The notes under the pieces are model-generated. The model worked only from the letters and a program-made list of their open reading frames with translations. It did no database searches and was not told the origin of the DNA. This document shows positions 1-8,697 of a stretch of DNA of 64,000 nucleotides, piece after piece; positions within the stretch are counted from its first letter, which is position 1; every line of letters begins with the position of its first letter. A program made the translations under genes and the position numbers. The DNA is from CAVRQM01 sp963723455 (GTDB lineage: Bacteria; Pseudomonadota; Alphaproteobacteria; Acetobacterales; Acetobacteraceae), in assembly GCA_963723455.1 (NCBI GenBank), contig CAVRQM010000005.1, forward strand, positions 930,001-994,000, read 5' to 3'.

Positions 1-1171
1 GATCATCAGCCCGGGCACCCGCAGACCGAAGCCCTGGACCGGATAGACGCTGCCGTTCATGTCCACGTTGGGCGGCGCGACATGATCGTAGAAGCCGCCC
101 CAATCATCCCAGCTGATGAAGATTGCCGAACTGGCCCAGGCAGGCGAGGCCATCACCGCGTTGACCAGGGATGTCACGTACTCCATGCCGGTGGTGACAC
201 GGCTGTTCGGGTGCTCGCTGTATGGCGACGACGGCACGATCCACGACACCTGCGGCAGCGTGTCGTTGCTGCGTCGGACAGGAAGTGAACGATGTCCTGA
301 TTGTGCGCCCCGAGATAAGCCTTGCCCTGCGCCTGGACCGACTTGAAGTACGGTGCGGGGTTGAAGAACGAGCCGACGCGCGGCGTCTGCACCTGCGGAT
401 CGCACGTCATTTCGTCGTCCTCGCAATCCGGCTCCGCGCCGGTGCCGAGATAGTATTTCCAGGACACCTGATGCTTGTCGAGCAACTCGAACAGGTTGGC
501 CCATGGCCATTCGACGATTGGGCCCAGCAACGTCGATGTCTTGCAGGTGCGCACGTCGGCATGGTTGGTACAGGTGGCGACCCATTCGCTGGTGAGGTCG
601 AGGTGCGACGGCGCCGACCACGACCGCACGCCCTCGAACAGCTCGTCCTGCAGCACGAAATGCTGGGCATAGGCCCAGTAGTTCGGGATTTCCTCAGCGG
701 TATGATAGCCGACAGCGTCATGCCGGGCGATGCCGTCGGCGAAGTTGGCGCAGTTCAGCTGTGCGTTGAATGGCGGCACGCAGCGCGCGAGCTTCGCGCT
801 TTTCTGGAGTACAGGAAGCCGTCCATGGCCGCCTTGGTGATGCCGTCGTCGAGGTCGAACTGCGCATCCTTCGCGCCGTGCGGACCGCCGGCATTGGCGT
901 CGTGCGGATCATGGAACGGCTTGACGCAATGCGAAGTCGCTTTGGTCGGGTCCAGCGGGATGCAGGCGTTCTTGGGGATGCCGTTGGCGCCCGGATAGGT
1001 GCCAAAGTAGCTGTCGAACGACCGGTTTTCCTGCATGATGATGATGACGTGCTGGATCGGCGTCGCATTGGGCGACCCGCCGGCGGCCGCCTGTGCCGCA
1101 GGCAATTGGGCGAGCGTCGAGACTCCGGCGCACAACACGCCGGTGAGCAGAGCAGACTTCAAGGCCGGCAC
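1..1171 (-). pseudogene. Phosphoesterase family protein (phospholipase C / acid phosphatase type), frameshifted and cut by the window edge
   Basis: This is an exported hydrolase of the phosphoesterase family (PF04185), which cleaves phosphate esters such as phospholipid head groups. The GTG at 1171 gives an Ala-rich signal peptide ending near QAAAG. The family signature ENRSFDSYFG follows, and later WDDWGGFYDHVAPP, with the conserved aspartates. The reading frame changes twice, near 808 and near 276, and all three pieces align with one protein that runs off the left edge. Another GTG at 1264 would add 31 residues that do not look like an export signal. The abrupt resumption of conserved sequence after each shift suggests base-calling errors, but a true pseudogene is possible. 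The exact substrate cannot be told. Confidence 0.75.
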
Positions 1172-1349
1172 CTTCCATTGTGGGATGTGATTGCGGGGCG
1201 CGGGAAACAATGCCCGATCACCGCCGCTGCCGGACCGCGCTCCCGAATCGATCGGCAAGCGCACACATTAACGCCCCGAACCGCAATCTGCAAGACCGCC
1301 CGCGCTGTTTTGATGGCAAAAACGCTAATTGTTGTACCGAAAACAACGG

Positions 1350-2201
1350 TCAGCGATCGGGCAGCCGCCCGGCCAGATCCTGCACGAACTGCCAGGCGAC
1401 CCGTCCCGACCGGCCGCCGCGTGTGACCGACCATTCCACCGATGCGGCGCGCAGCGCCTCGGCCCCGATCGGCAGGTCCAGCGCCGCCGCGTAGCCCTCG
1501 ACCATCGCGAAGAACGTGTCCTGGTCGCAATTGTGAAAGCCGATCCACAGCCCGAACCGGTCCGACAGCGAGACCTTCTCCTCGGTCGCCTCGGACGGGC
1601 TGATCGCGGTGCCGCGCTCGTTCTCGATCATGTCGCGCGGCATCAGGTGGCGGCGGTTGCTGGTGGCGTAGAACAGCACCGTCTCCGGCCGCCCCTCGAT
1701 GCCGCCGTCCAGCACCGATTTCAGCGCCTTGTAGTCGGCATCCTCGCGCTCGAACGACAGGTCGTCGCAGAACACCACGACGCGGCGCGACTGGTCGCGC
1801 AGCAGGCGCAGCAGCTCGGGCAGAGTGGCGATGTCCTCGCGCGCGATCTCGATCAGCGCCAGGCTGCCCGGCCGCTCGGCATTGGCCGCCGCGTGCGCCG
1901 CCTTGACCAGCGAGGATTTGCCCATGCCGCGCGCGCCCCACAGCATCACGTTGTTGGCCGGGCGGCCGCGCGCGAATTGCAGCGTATTGGCCAGCAGCAG
2001 CGATTTCTGCCGCTCGATCCCCTGCAGCAGCCCGATGTCCACGCGCGACACGGCGGCGACCGGGGCGAGGCGGGCCGGCGAGGGATGCCAGACGAACGCC
2101 GCCGCCGCCGACAGGTCGATCGCCGGCGGCGGCGGCGGCGCCAGGCGCTCCAGCGCGCCGGCGATGCGGTCGAGAGTGTCGAGCAGGCGGGTCTGGTCCA
2201 T
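1350..2201 (-). CDS. DUF815-family P-loop ATPase
   Basis: The 283-residue product is an AAA-type ATPase of the DUF815 family (PF05673). It has a Walker A motif GARGMGKSS at residues 89-97 and a Walker B stretch VVVFCDDLSF at 141-150. An arginine-rich sensor-like region (ATSNRRHLMPRD) follows. Size and motif order match the family, whose cellular role is poorly known. It lies back to back with yajC, only 74 bases away, so the two starts share a promoter region. Confidence 0.85.
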   Translation of the reverse strand: MDQTRLLDTLDRIAGALERLAPPPPPAIDLSAAAAFVWHPSPARLAPVAAVSRVDIGLLQGIERQKSLLLANTLQFARGRPANNVMLWGARGMGKSSLVKAAHAAANAERPGSLALIEIAREDIATLPELLRLLRDQSRRVVVFCDDLSFEREDADYKALKSVLDGGIEGRPETVLFYATSNRRHLMPRDMIENERGTAISPSEATEEKVSLSDRFGLWIGFHNCDQDTFFAMVEGYAAALDLPIGAEALRAASVEWSVTRGGRSGRVAWQFVQDLAGRLPDR

Positions 2202-2275
2202 GGCTGAGGCTGCCTTGACGGATGGGGGCCGGAGCCTATGGTCCGCCGCCCGTCACCGCAATTCTGGAAGTCCCC

Positions 2276-2635
2276 ATGCTGATCGCCCCTGCCTATGCCC
2301 AGACCGCCGCGGGAGGCATGCTCGGAAATCTCGGCGCGGCGGGCCAGTTCCTGCCGATCGTGCTGATCTTCGGCGTGTTCTACTTCCTGCTGATCCGCCC
2401 CAACCAGCAGGCGCAGAAGGCGCTGAAGGCCTCGCTGGCGGCGCTGAAGCGCGGCGACCGCGTGGTGACCGGCGGCGGCATCGTCGGCGTGGTGCAGCTG
2501 GTGCGCGAGGGCACCAACGAGGTCGAGGTGGAGATTGCGCCGAACGTGCGCGTCTCGGTGGTGCGCGAGACCATCAACAGCATCATCAAGCCGGTGGCGG
2601 CGAACGACAAGGGCGAGAAGAAGGTCAAGACCTGA
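2276..2635 (+). CDS. yajC: Preprotein translocase subunit YajC
   Basis: YajC is the small single-span accessory subunit of the SecDF-YajC complex, which assists Sec-dependent export. The ATG at 2276 gives 119 residues, with one hydrophobic segment (about 23-41, ending FYFLLIRP) followed by the family hallmark RPNQQAQK and a basic cytosolic domain with GDRVVTGGGI. An upstream in-frame start would add 18 residues without family similarity. secD and secF, often downstream of yajC, are not here. Confidence 0.95.
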   Translation: MLIAPAYAQTAAGGMLGNLGAAGQFLPIVLIFGVFYFLLIRPNQQAQKALKASLAALKRGDRVVTGGGIVGVVQLVREGTNEVEVEIAPNVRVSVVRETINSIIKPVAANDKGEKKVKT

Positions 2636-2709
2636 GGCGCCGGCGGGCGTCGTCATCCGTGCTCAGCAACCTGGGCGGATGTGCTACGCTGACGCCGTAA
2701 CGGTTCGGA

Positions 2710-3426
2710 ATGACGTGCATGCAAGCAGGGTTCTCGCGCGTGGCCGGGCAGGCTGCCCTGCTGCTGCTGGTGGCGGGGTGTTCGGTCGGCAACACCAGCA
2801 ACACCGTCGTCGGCGTTTCGGTGGCTGCGCCGCAGCCTGCGGTGACCGTCGCGACCTGGCGGGCGGAGGGCGGCGACGATCGGGCGGCGATGCAGCTCGC
2901 CCAGGCCAACTTCCGTGCGGGGAACACCGTCGCGGCTTTCCGCTGGGCCAAGCTGGCCGCCGATCGCGGCGACGGCACCGGCCAGGCAGCGGTGTCCCGG
3001 GCCTACACGCTGGGCCTCGGGGTGCCGCAGAACTACGAGCTTGCGTTGCGGTATGCGCGGCTCTCGGCTGACCAGAAGAACCCGTCCGGCGAGAACAACC
3101 TTGCGGTCCTGACCGAACAGGGCCGCGGCGCGCCGGCTGATCCGGCCGCGGCCGTCAGGCTGTATCGCCTGTCCGCCGAGGCCGGCAACGTGTTCGCGGC
3201 GAAGTCGCTGGCGTCGTGCCTGGAGCGAGGCCTGGGCGTGGCGCAGGACCGGCGTCTCGCCTATTTCTGGTATTCGATCGCGGCTGCGAAACTCAGCGGG
3301 CCGGCGCTCGCCTTTGCCGTCGAGCATCGCGAGGACATCGCGAAGACCCTGCCGGCCGGCGAGGTGGCGAAGTACCAGGCCCTGGCGACCGCCTGGCAGC
3401 CATACGACGCGCCGCCGTCGAGCTGA
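2710..3426 (+). CDS. Sel1-repeat lipoprotein
   Basis: The 238-residue protein begins with a lipoprotein signal. A hydrophobic stretch ends in the lipobox VAGC (Cys24), so the mature protein should be membrane anchored. The rest is built of helical Sel1/TPR-like repeats, for example AFRWAKLAADRGDGTGQAAVSRAYTLG-type units with the following YELALRYARL and AVRLYRLSAEAGN. Sel1 proteins act as scaffolds for protein contacts, and nothing here names a partner. Confidence 0.8.
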   Translation: MTCMQAGFSRVAGQAALLLLVAGCSVGNTSNTVVGVSVAAPQPAVTVATWRAEGGDDRAAMQLAQANFRAGNTVAAFRWAKLAADRGDGTGQAAVSRAYTLGLGVPQNYELALRYARLSADQKNPSGENNLAVLTEQGRGAPADPAAAVRLYRLSAEAGNVFAAKSLASCLERGLGVAQDRRLAYFWYSIAAAKLSGPALAFAVEHREDIAKTLPAGEVAKYQALATAWQPYDAPPSS

Positions 3427-3442
3427 CGGCGGCAGCCGCGCG

Positions 3443-3470
3443 GCCCTGGGCCGTCCCGCCTGCCCAGGGC
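3443..3470. terminator. Hairpin between converging Sel1 and sodB genes
   Basis: Perfect 9-bp inverted repeat GCCCTGGGC / GCCCAGGGC with a 10-base loop, placed between two converging stop codons. It could end transcription from both sides, but there is no T tract. Confidence 0.45.
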
Positions 3471-3501
3471 AGGGCAGGGCGGCCGCGCCGCGCCGCGCCG
3501 G

Positions 3502-4099
3502 CTACATCTGCGACGCGGCGAACTCGTAATTGGCCAGCTTGTCGAGCCAGTTGTGACGTAGTCCGGGCGGCGGTTGCGGAAGTCCAGGTAGTAGCTGTGC
3601 TCCCACACGTCGATGCCGATCAGCGCGCGGCCGGCGTTCTCGGCCAGCGGGTTGGACCCGTTCGGCGTCTTGCTGACGCTCAGCTTGCCGTCGCCGCCCA
3701 GCACCAGCCACGCCCAGCCGCTGCCGAACTGCGACGTGGCGGCCGCCTTGAACTGGTCCTTGAACGCCTGCACCGAGCCGAAATCCTGGACCATCTTCTG
3801 CTCCAGCTTGCCGGGCATGGCGCCGCCCTGCGGGCTCATGCCTGCCAGAACAGGATGTGATTCCAGTGCTGGCCGGCATTGTTGAACACCGGCGCCATGT
3901 CCGGCTTGCCGTGCGCGAGGCGGATGATCTCGTCCAGCGACTTGCCCTGCAGCTCCGGCTGCTTCTCGACAAAGCCGTTCAGCGCCGTCACGTAGGCCTG
4001 GTGGTGCTTGCCGTGATGCAGCTCCAGGGTCTCCTGGCACATGCCGCGCTCGGCGAGCGCGCTGGTCGAATAGGGAAGGTTGGGGAGTTCGAAGGCCAT
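3502..4099 (-). pseudogene. sodB: Fe/Mn superoxide dismutase, frameshifted
   Basis: Superoxide dismutase converts superoxide to hydrogen peroxide and oxygen in the cytoplasm. The start MAFELPNLPYS, the metal-site helix ELHHGKHHQAYV, the HWNHILFW motif, GSGWAWLVL and DVWEHSYYLDFRNRRPDYV mark an iron-type SodB of about 195 residues. The frame slips near 3841, where restoring one base gives WQAMSPQGG, and again near 3556, before NWLDKLANYEF. Both slips fall within otherwise perfectly conserved sequence, and an aerobe is unlikely to lose this gene, so I favour sequencing errors. Confidence 0.88.
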
Positions 4100-4204
4100 G
4101 ATCGCATCTCTCCACAGTGTTTCGCCGCGGCCGCAGAGAGCTATGAGGGTCCGGCGCGGGGGTCAAGCCTCGCTGCGCGGTCACGTCAACGGCAGGCTGA
4201 TTGC

Positions 4205-4994
4205 ATGACCCCGCTTTCGCCGGCCGCCCTGGCGGTGCGCCGGCATGATCCCGACCGGTTCCTCGCCGCGCTGTTCGCCCCGGCCGGGCGGCGCGAGGCG
4301 CTGATGCTGCTGTACGCGTTCAACCATGAGATCGCGCGGGCGCGTGAGGTCGCCAGCGAGCCCACCCTGGCGCTGATCCGCCTGCAATGGTGGCGCGAGG
4401 TGGTCGAGGGCGCGCCGCGCCGGCACCCGCTCGCCGAGCCGCTGGCCGAGGCTTTGGACCAGGGCGGGCTGGCGCGCGAGGATCTGCTGGCAATGCTGGA
4501 CGGCCGCGAGCTGGAGACCGAGGCCGACATGCCGAGCGTCGAGGACTTCCAGGACTACGTGCGCGCCACGGCAGGCGCGATCGCGGTCGCCTCCGGCCGG
4601 GCGCTGGGCGCCGCGCCCGCCATGTTCGACCGGCTGCGCGCCGTTGGCGTGGCGTACGGCGTGGCCGGGCAGCTGCGCAGCGTGGCCGCGCTGGCCGCGC
4701 AGGGGCGCTGCCTGCTGCCCGCCGACCTGCTCGCCGCTCACGGCCTGACGCCCGAACTCGGTGATCGCCAGCCCGCACAACCCGGCGCTGCGGCCGGTGC
4801 TGGAGCGGCTGGCGGAGTGGGGGCGGTCGCTGCTTCGCCCGGCGCAGGGGCCGATGCCCCGGCCGCTGATCGCCGCGGGCCTTCCGGCGGTGCTCGCGCG
4901 TCGAGATTTCGGCCGGATCGGCCAGCCGGCGCGGCCGAGGGGAGCGGCCGACCGGCTGGCGGTGACCTTGGCGGCGGCGCTCGGCCGCGTCTGA
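4205..4994 (+). pseudogene. Squalene/phytoene synthase family protein, frameshifted
   Basis: The protein resembles the squalene/phytoene synthase fold, and in particular the short NDUFAF6-like group linked to respiratory complex I assembly. Seen here are MLLYAFNHEIARAREV, LIRLQWWREVVEG and later VAYGVAGQLRS. The ATG at 4205 fits, being divergent from sodB. The frame breaks near 4757. The second piece continues IASPHNPALRPVLERLAEWG to the stop at 4994. The DxxxD prenyl-synthase motifs are not obvious, so terpene synthesis should not be assumed. Confidence 0.7.
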
Positions 4995-5047
4995 TCGCAC
5001 GGGACGCCGCCGCCGAACCCAATGGGCGCTGCGGCGTAGTGGGCCGC

Positions 5048-5719
5048 ATGGTTCGCGGCATCATCTTCGACATCGACGGCACGCTGGTCAATTCCGTGGA
5101 CCTGCACGCGCGAGCCTGGGAGGAGGCGTTCGCCGAGTTCGGGCACGCCCTCGACTTCGCCGCGATCCGCAGCCAGATCGGCAAGGGCGGCGACCAGTTG
5201 ATCCCGGTGTTCCTGTCAGAGCCGGACCGCGCCGATCACGGCCGCGCGCTGGAGCAGCGGAGCAGCGCGATTTTCAAGCAATCGTATCTGTCGCAGGTGC
5301 GCGCATTTCCCGGCGTCCGCCCGCTGTTCCAGGAATTGCGCCGCCGCGGCGTGTCGGTCGCGCTCGCATCCTCCGCCAAGCAGGACGAACTGGCCGAATA
5401 CAAGCGGATCGCCGGCATCACCGATCTGGTGCAGGCGGCCGCCTCGTCGGACGACGCCGAAAAATCCAAGCCGCACCCCGACATCTTCCAGGCCGCCCTG
5501 GCCCGCCTGCCAGAGCCGGCGCGCACGGATGCGCTGGTCGTCGGTGATACGCCGTACGATGCCGAGGCTGCGGCGAAAGCCGGGCTGGCCTGCATCGGCG
5601 TGCGCTGCGGCGGCTTCCCCGAATTGGACCTGCGCCGCGCCGGGTGCCGGGCGATCTATCAGGATCCTGCGGACCTGCTGCGCAGTCTCGACCGGGTTCT
5701 CGACGCCGCCGCCGCGTGA
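5048..5719 (+). CDS. HAD-family hydrolase (phosphoglycolate phosphatase-like)
   Basis: The 223-residue protein has all four HAD motifs: FDIDGTLVNS with nucleophile Asp8 and acid Asp10, LASSAK, the lysine in KSKPHPD, and VVGDTPYDAEAA. A helical cap between motifs I and II makes it a subfamily I phosphatase, such as phosphoglycolate phosphatase or beta-phosphoglucomutase relatives. The substrate cannot be fixed from sequence. The ATG at 5048 begins directly at the conserved strand. The same frame happens to be open far upstream, but that part belongs to other genes. Confidence 0.85.
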   Translation: MVRGIIFDIDGTLVNSVDLHARAWEEAFAEFGHALDFAAIRSQIGKGGDQLIPVFLSEPDRADHGRALEQRSSAIFKQSYLSQVRAFPGVRPLFQELRRRGVSVALASSAKQDELAEYKRIAGITDLVQAAASSDDAEKSKPHPDIFQAALARLPEPARTDALVVGDTPYDAEAAAKAGLACIGVRCGGFPELDLRRAGCRAIYQDPADLLRSLDRVLDAAAA

Positions 5720-5783
5720 TTGCGCTGCGGCGCACGGCGCGGCGATGCTATAACGATTGCGCGTTGGGCATCACGGGCAGGAC

Positions 5784-6453
5784 ATGAACGTCGTCGCGCC
5801 ACCTCGGGCCAGGCTTGCGGTCGAGATCGTGCACGATCTCGTCTGTCCCTGGTGCTATCTCGGGTTGCGCCGGTTGATGCGCACCTTGCGCCGCCGTCCC
5901 GACCTGCTGTTCGACGTGGTCTGGCGGCCGTTCCTGCTGAACCCGGACATGCCACGGGCCGGGATGCCGCGCGCCGACTACGTGGCGCGCAAGTTCGGCG
6001 GCGAGGACCGGGCGCGGCGGCTGTATGCGCTCGATCACCGATATCGGCCGCGCCGAGGGCGTGTCGTTCCGTTTCGACCGCATCCGCCGGACGCCATCGT
6101 CGGTCAACGCGCACCGGCTGGTGCGCTGGGCCGCGCCGTACGGGCGCAGCACCGACCTGGTTGAAGCGCTGTTCGCCGCGCATTTCACCGATGGCCGCGA
6201 CATCGGCGATCTCGCGGTGCTGTCGCTGGTCGCCACCGCGCGCGGGCTGGACGGGTCGGCCGCGCTGTCGTTCCTGCTGGGCGACGCCGAATGCGAGACG
6301 GTGCACGCCGAGAACCTGCGCGCCCATCGGCTCGGGATCAACGGCGTGCCGTGCTTCGTGGTCGGCGGCCGGCACGCCATCGCCGGCGCGCAGGAGCCGG
6401 AGGTGCTGGAGCGGCTGCTGAACGTGGCGGCGATCGAGGCGATCGAGGGCTGA
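5784..6453 (+). pseudogene. DsbA-family oxidoreductase (FrnE / 2-hydroxychromene-2-carboxylate isomerase type), frameshifted
   Basis: This is a cytosolic thioredoxin-fold DsbA-family protein (PF01323). It starts at MNVVAPP and carries a CPWC redox motif at residues 21-24, with the following LGLRRL helix. The frame slips near 6030. The continuation ITDIGRAEGVSFRFDRI, the C-terminal cis-Pro region GINGVPCFVVGG and the final AQEPEVLERLL are typical. One missing base before the ATCACC at 6031 would restore a single protein of about 222 residues. FrnE-like proteins act as disulfide isomerases or oxidoreductases. Confidence 0.82.
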
Positions 6454-7385
6454 CCGGGCCAGAGATCAGGCCAGAGGTCAGACCAGAGATCAGGCCAGGC
6501 ATCCGGCCGGACCGCGCGCGCGTCGCCATCCTGAACGGGTTCGGCCGGTCGCTCGGCGACGGCGTGATCGGCTTACAGGCGCTGGCCCTAGCGCAACAGG
6601 CGGGCATCATCCCGGCCGACCCGGTCCTGTTCCGGCTGGCCGGCCTGTCCCCGGTGCTGCAATCGCTGTACGCCTGCGCCCGCTTCGCCACGGTCCGCGC
6701 GCTGCCCTGGTCCGCTGCCGCGCCGGGACCCGCGCCGGCCACCGCCTCGGGCTTCGCCCGCATCATCGACCTGCGCGATTTCGCCTTCGATCCGGCGTTC
6801 CGGGGCGTCGCGATGATCGACTATTTCCTGCACCAGCTCGGCGTCGATCCGACGCGGATCGCCTCGCCGCAAAAGCGCAATGCCTGGCTGGCGCCGGCCA
6901 TCCAGCCGCTTGCGCCGCCCGGCCTGCGCCCCGGCTACGTGCTGGTCTGCCCGCGTGCGTCGATGGCGCTGCGCGACATGCCGCCGCGCATCGAGGCGGC
7001 GATCGTCGCCTGGCTCGCGGCCCATTCTGGCCGCCGGGCGCAGCCGCAGTGGCCGGTCGGCTCGCTGGCCGAACTGTGCGGGCAGGTGGCGGCGGCGGCG
7101 CTGGTGGTCAGCACGGACACCGCCCTGGTGCATCTGGCGGACGCCTTCTCGGTGCCCTGCCTCGCGTTCTTCCCGACGCACGACCCGCAATGGCGGGTGC
7201 GCGACTACCCACTGTGCCGGCCGGTCCGGCTGCATCCGGCCGGGCTGGAGCCGGCGCTGGAGTTCGCCCGGCAGCCATCCGACCTTGCCGCTGCGGCCGC
7301 GTCGTGGTTTCCCCACGGCGATGATCTGACCTGGCTCGGGGCTGCGCTCGCCGCCGCGTTGGACACCGCGGAACGGAGAGCCTGA
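6450..7385 (+). CDS. Glycosyltransferase family 9-like protein (heptosyltransferase-related)
   Basis: The C-terminal half, with VGSLAELCGQVAAAALVVSTDTALVHLADAFSVPCLAFF, is the nucleotide-sugar binding part of GT9 enzymes that add sugars to the LPS core. An early G-rich turn (LNGFGRSLGDGVIG) is the usual N-terminal motif. The start is unclear: no ATG or GTG lies near the expected N-terminus, and the in-frame codon that overlaps the upstream stop is CTG at 6450. The first 20 residues are a PEIRPEVRP-like repeat. It overlaps the O-antigen ligase by one base and probably works with it on surface glycan. Confidence 0.65.
   Translation: MTGPEIRPEVRPEIRPGIRPDRARVAILNGFGRSLGDGVIGLQALALAQQAGIIPADPVLFRLAGLSPVLQSLYACARFATVRALPWSAAAPGPAPATASGFARIIDLRDFAFDPAFRGVAMIDYFLHQLGVDPTRIASPQKRNAWLAPAIQPLAPPGLRPGYVLVCPRASMALRDMPPRIEAAIVAWLAAHSGRRAQPQWPVGSLAELCGQVAAAALVVSTDTALVHLADAFSVPCLAFFPTHDPQWRVRDYPLCRPVRLHPAGLEPALEFARQPSDLAAAAASWFPHGDDLTWLGAALAAALDTAERRA
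6459..6506 (+). repeat. 12-bp tandem repeat, four units, at the start of the GT9 gene
   Basis: Four consecutive 12-base units (6459, 6471, 6483, 6495). The first and third are identical (ccagagatcagg), the second differs at two positions and the fourth is more diverged. They encode PEIR-PEVR-PEIR-PGIR-like residues in the reading frame, so copy-number change would not break the gene. Confidence 0.85.
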
Positions 7386-8686
7386 TGCCGCCTGCCCCGA
7401 CCGCCGCGCAGACCTGGCTCGACCGCGCCTGCCTGGCGGCGCTGCTGGTGATGCCGGCGTTCCTGATGCACGGGCGGGCGGTGGCCGACATCCTGACCTG
7501 CCTGATCGGGGCGCTGTTCCTGGCCGGCTGCGCGATCCGGCGCGACTGGGCGTGGCTGCGCCGCGGCTGGGTGCGAATCGGCGCGGTCTGGTGGGCATGG
7601 CTGGTGGTCTGCTCGATCCCGGGCGTCGGCATCGGCGGCTGGCTGTCGCTCGGTCATGCGCTGGCGGCCGTCCGGTTCCTGCTGTTGGTCGCCGCCCTGG
7701 AGCACCGGGTGCTGCTGCCGGCGGCGGCGCGGCGCTGGCTCGGGCGCGTGCTGACCGCCTGCGCGCTGTATATCGGGCTGTCGGCGCTGCTGCAGTTCGC
7801 CACCGGGCGCGATCTGGTCGGCTGGCGACGCGGCCCGGAGGGCGAGCTGACCGGCCCGTTCCAGCACCCGCGCGCCGGCGCGCCGCTGTCGCGCCTGCTG
7901 TTCCCGAGCCTGCTGCCGCCGGTCCACCGCCTGCTGGGCGGATCACTGCTGCGCCGCGCCGGCGCGCTGGCGCTGACGGTGGCCTCGGTCGGGACCATCG
8001 TGCTGATCGGCCAGCGGATGCCGGCGTTGCTGACCGCGTTCGGGCTGGTCGTCTCCGGGCTGATGCTGCGCCGGCTGCGCGTCACCGTGGCGGCGGCGCT
8101 GCTGGCCGCCGCCCTGCTGCTGGCCGCCTCGGCCGCCATCTCGCCGCCGGTCTGGTACCGGCTGGTGACGAAGTTTTCGCACCAGATGGAGGACTTCCAG
8201 GACAGCGACTACGGCCTGATCTTCGAGCGCGCGGTGGTGATCGCCGAGCAGAGTCCGATCACCGGGCGCGGCTATGCCGGGTTCCGCAACGCATGTCCGG
8301 ACCCGCGCACCTTCGTCGATTGGGGCGACGTGTCGCGCCACCCGCATGGCGGCGGCGCCACGATCTGCAACATCCACCCGCACAATCACTACCTTGAGGC
8401 TCTGACCGACAGCGGGTTTCCCGGTCTGGCGCTGTTCTGCCTGTTGATCCTGGCCTGGCTGCGCGGCCTGCTGCGCGGCATCGGCAGCGACCCGGACCCG
8501 CTGCGCGTCGGGCTGTTCGTGGCCGCCCTGGTCCAGGAATGGCCGCTGGCCTCGGCCAGCAGCTTCTACGCGATCGAGATTGCGGGCTTCTTTTTCGTCA
8601 TGCTGGGCTGGGGGCTGGCCGAGGCGCGGGTCCCGGCACGGTCGTCTGTCACACCCAATCGCGGTGGTTCCGGCCCGTACCCGTGA
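7385..8686 (+). CDS. O-antigen ligase family membrane protein
   Basis: The 433-residue protein has about ten hydrophobic segments and a large periplasmic loop. The loop contains TGRGYAGFRN and HPHNHYLEALTDSGFPGL, the hallmark of the Wzy/WaaL O-antigen ligase-polymerase superfamily (PF04932). Such enzymes join or polymerise glycan at the periplasmic face of the inner membrane. The ATG overlaps the GT9 stop (TGATG), so the two are translated together. Confidence 0.88.
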   Translation: MPPAPTAAQTWLDRACLAALLVMPAFLMHGRAVADILTCLIGALFLAGCAIRRDWAWLRRGWVRIGAVWWAWLVVCSIPGVGIGGWLSLGHALAAVRFLLLVAALEHRVLLPAAARRWLGRVLTACALYIGLSALLQFATGRDLVGWRRGPEGELTGPFQHPRAGAPLSRLLFPSLLPPVHRLLGGSLLRRAGALALTVASVGTIVLIGQRMPALLTAFGLVVSGLMLRRLRVTVAAALLAAALLLAASAAISPPVWYRLVTKFSHQMEDFQDSDYGLIFERAVVIAEQSPITGRGYAGFRNACPDPRTFVDWGDVSRHPHGGGATICNIHPHNHYLEALTDSGFPGLALFCLLILAWLRGLLRGIGSDPDPLRVGLFVAALVQEWPLASASSFYAIEIAGFFFVMLGWGLAEARVPARSSVTPNRGGSGPYP

Positions 8687-8697
8687 GGGTGTGTGCA

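Noticed and set aside
3857..5719. One 620-codon open frame that would join the squalene/phytoene synthase-like and HAD genes
   Set aside because: The synthase part changes frame near 4757 and its true C-terminus is in another frame. The HAD protein has its own start at 5048, so the shared frame is a coincidence helped by the high GC.
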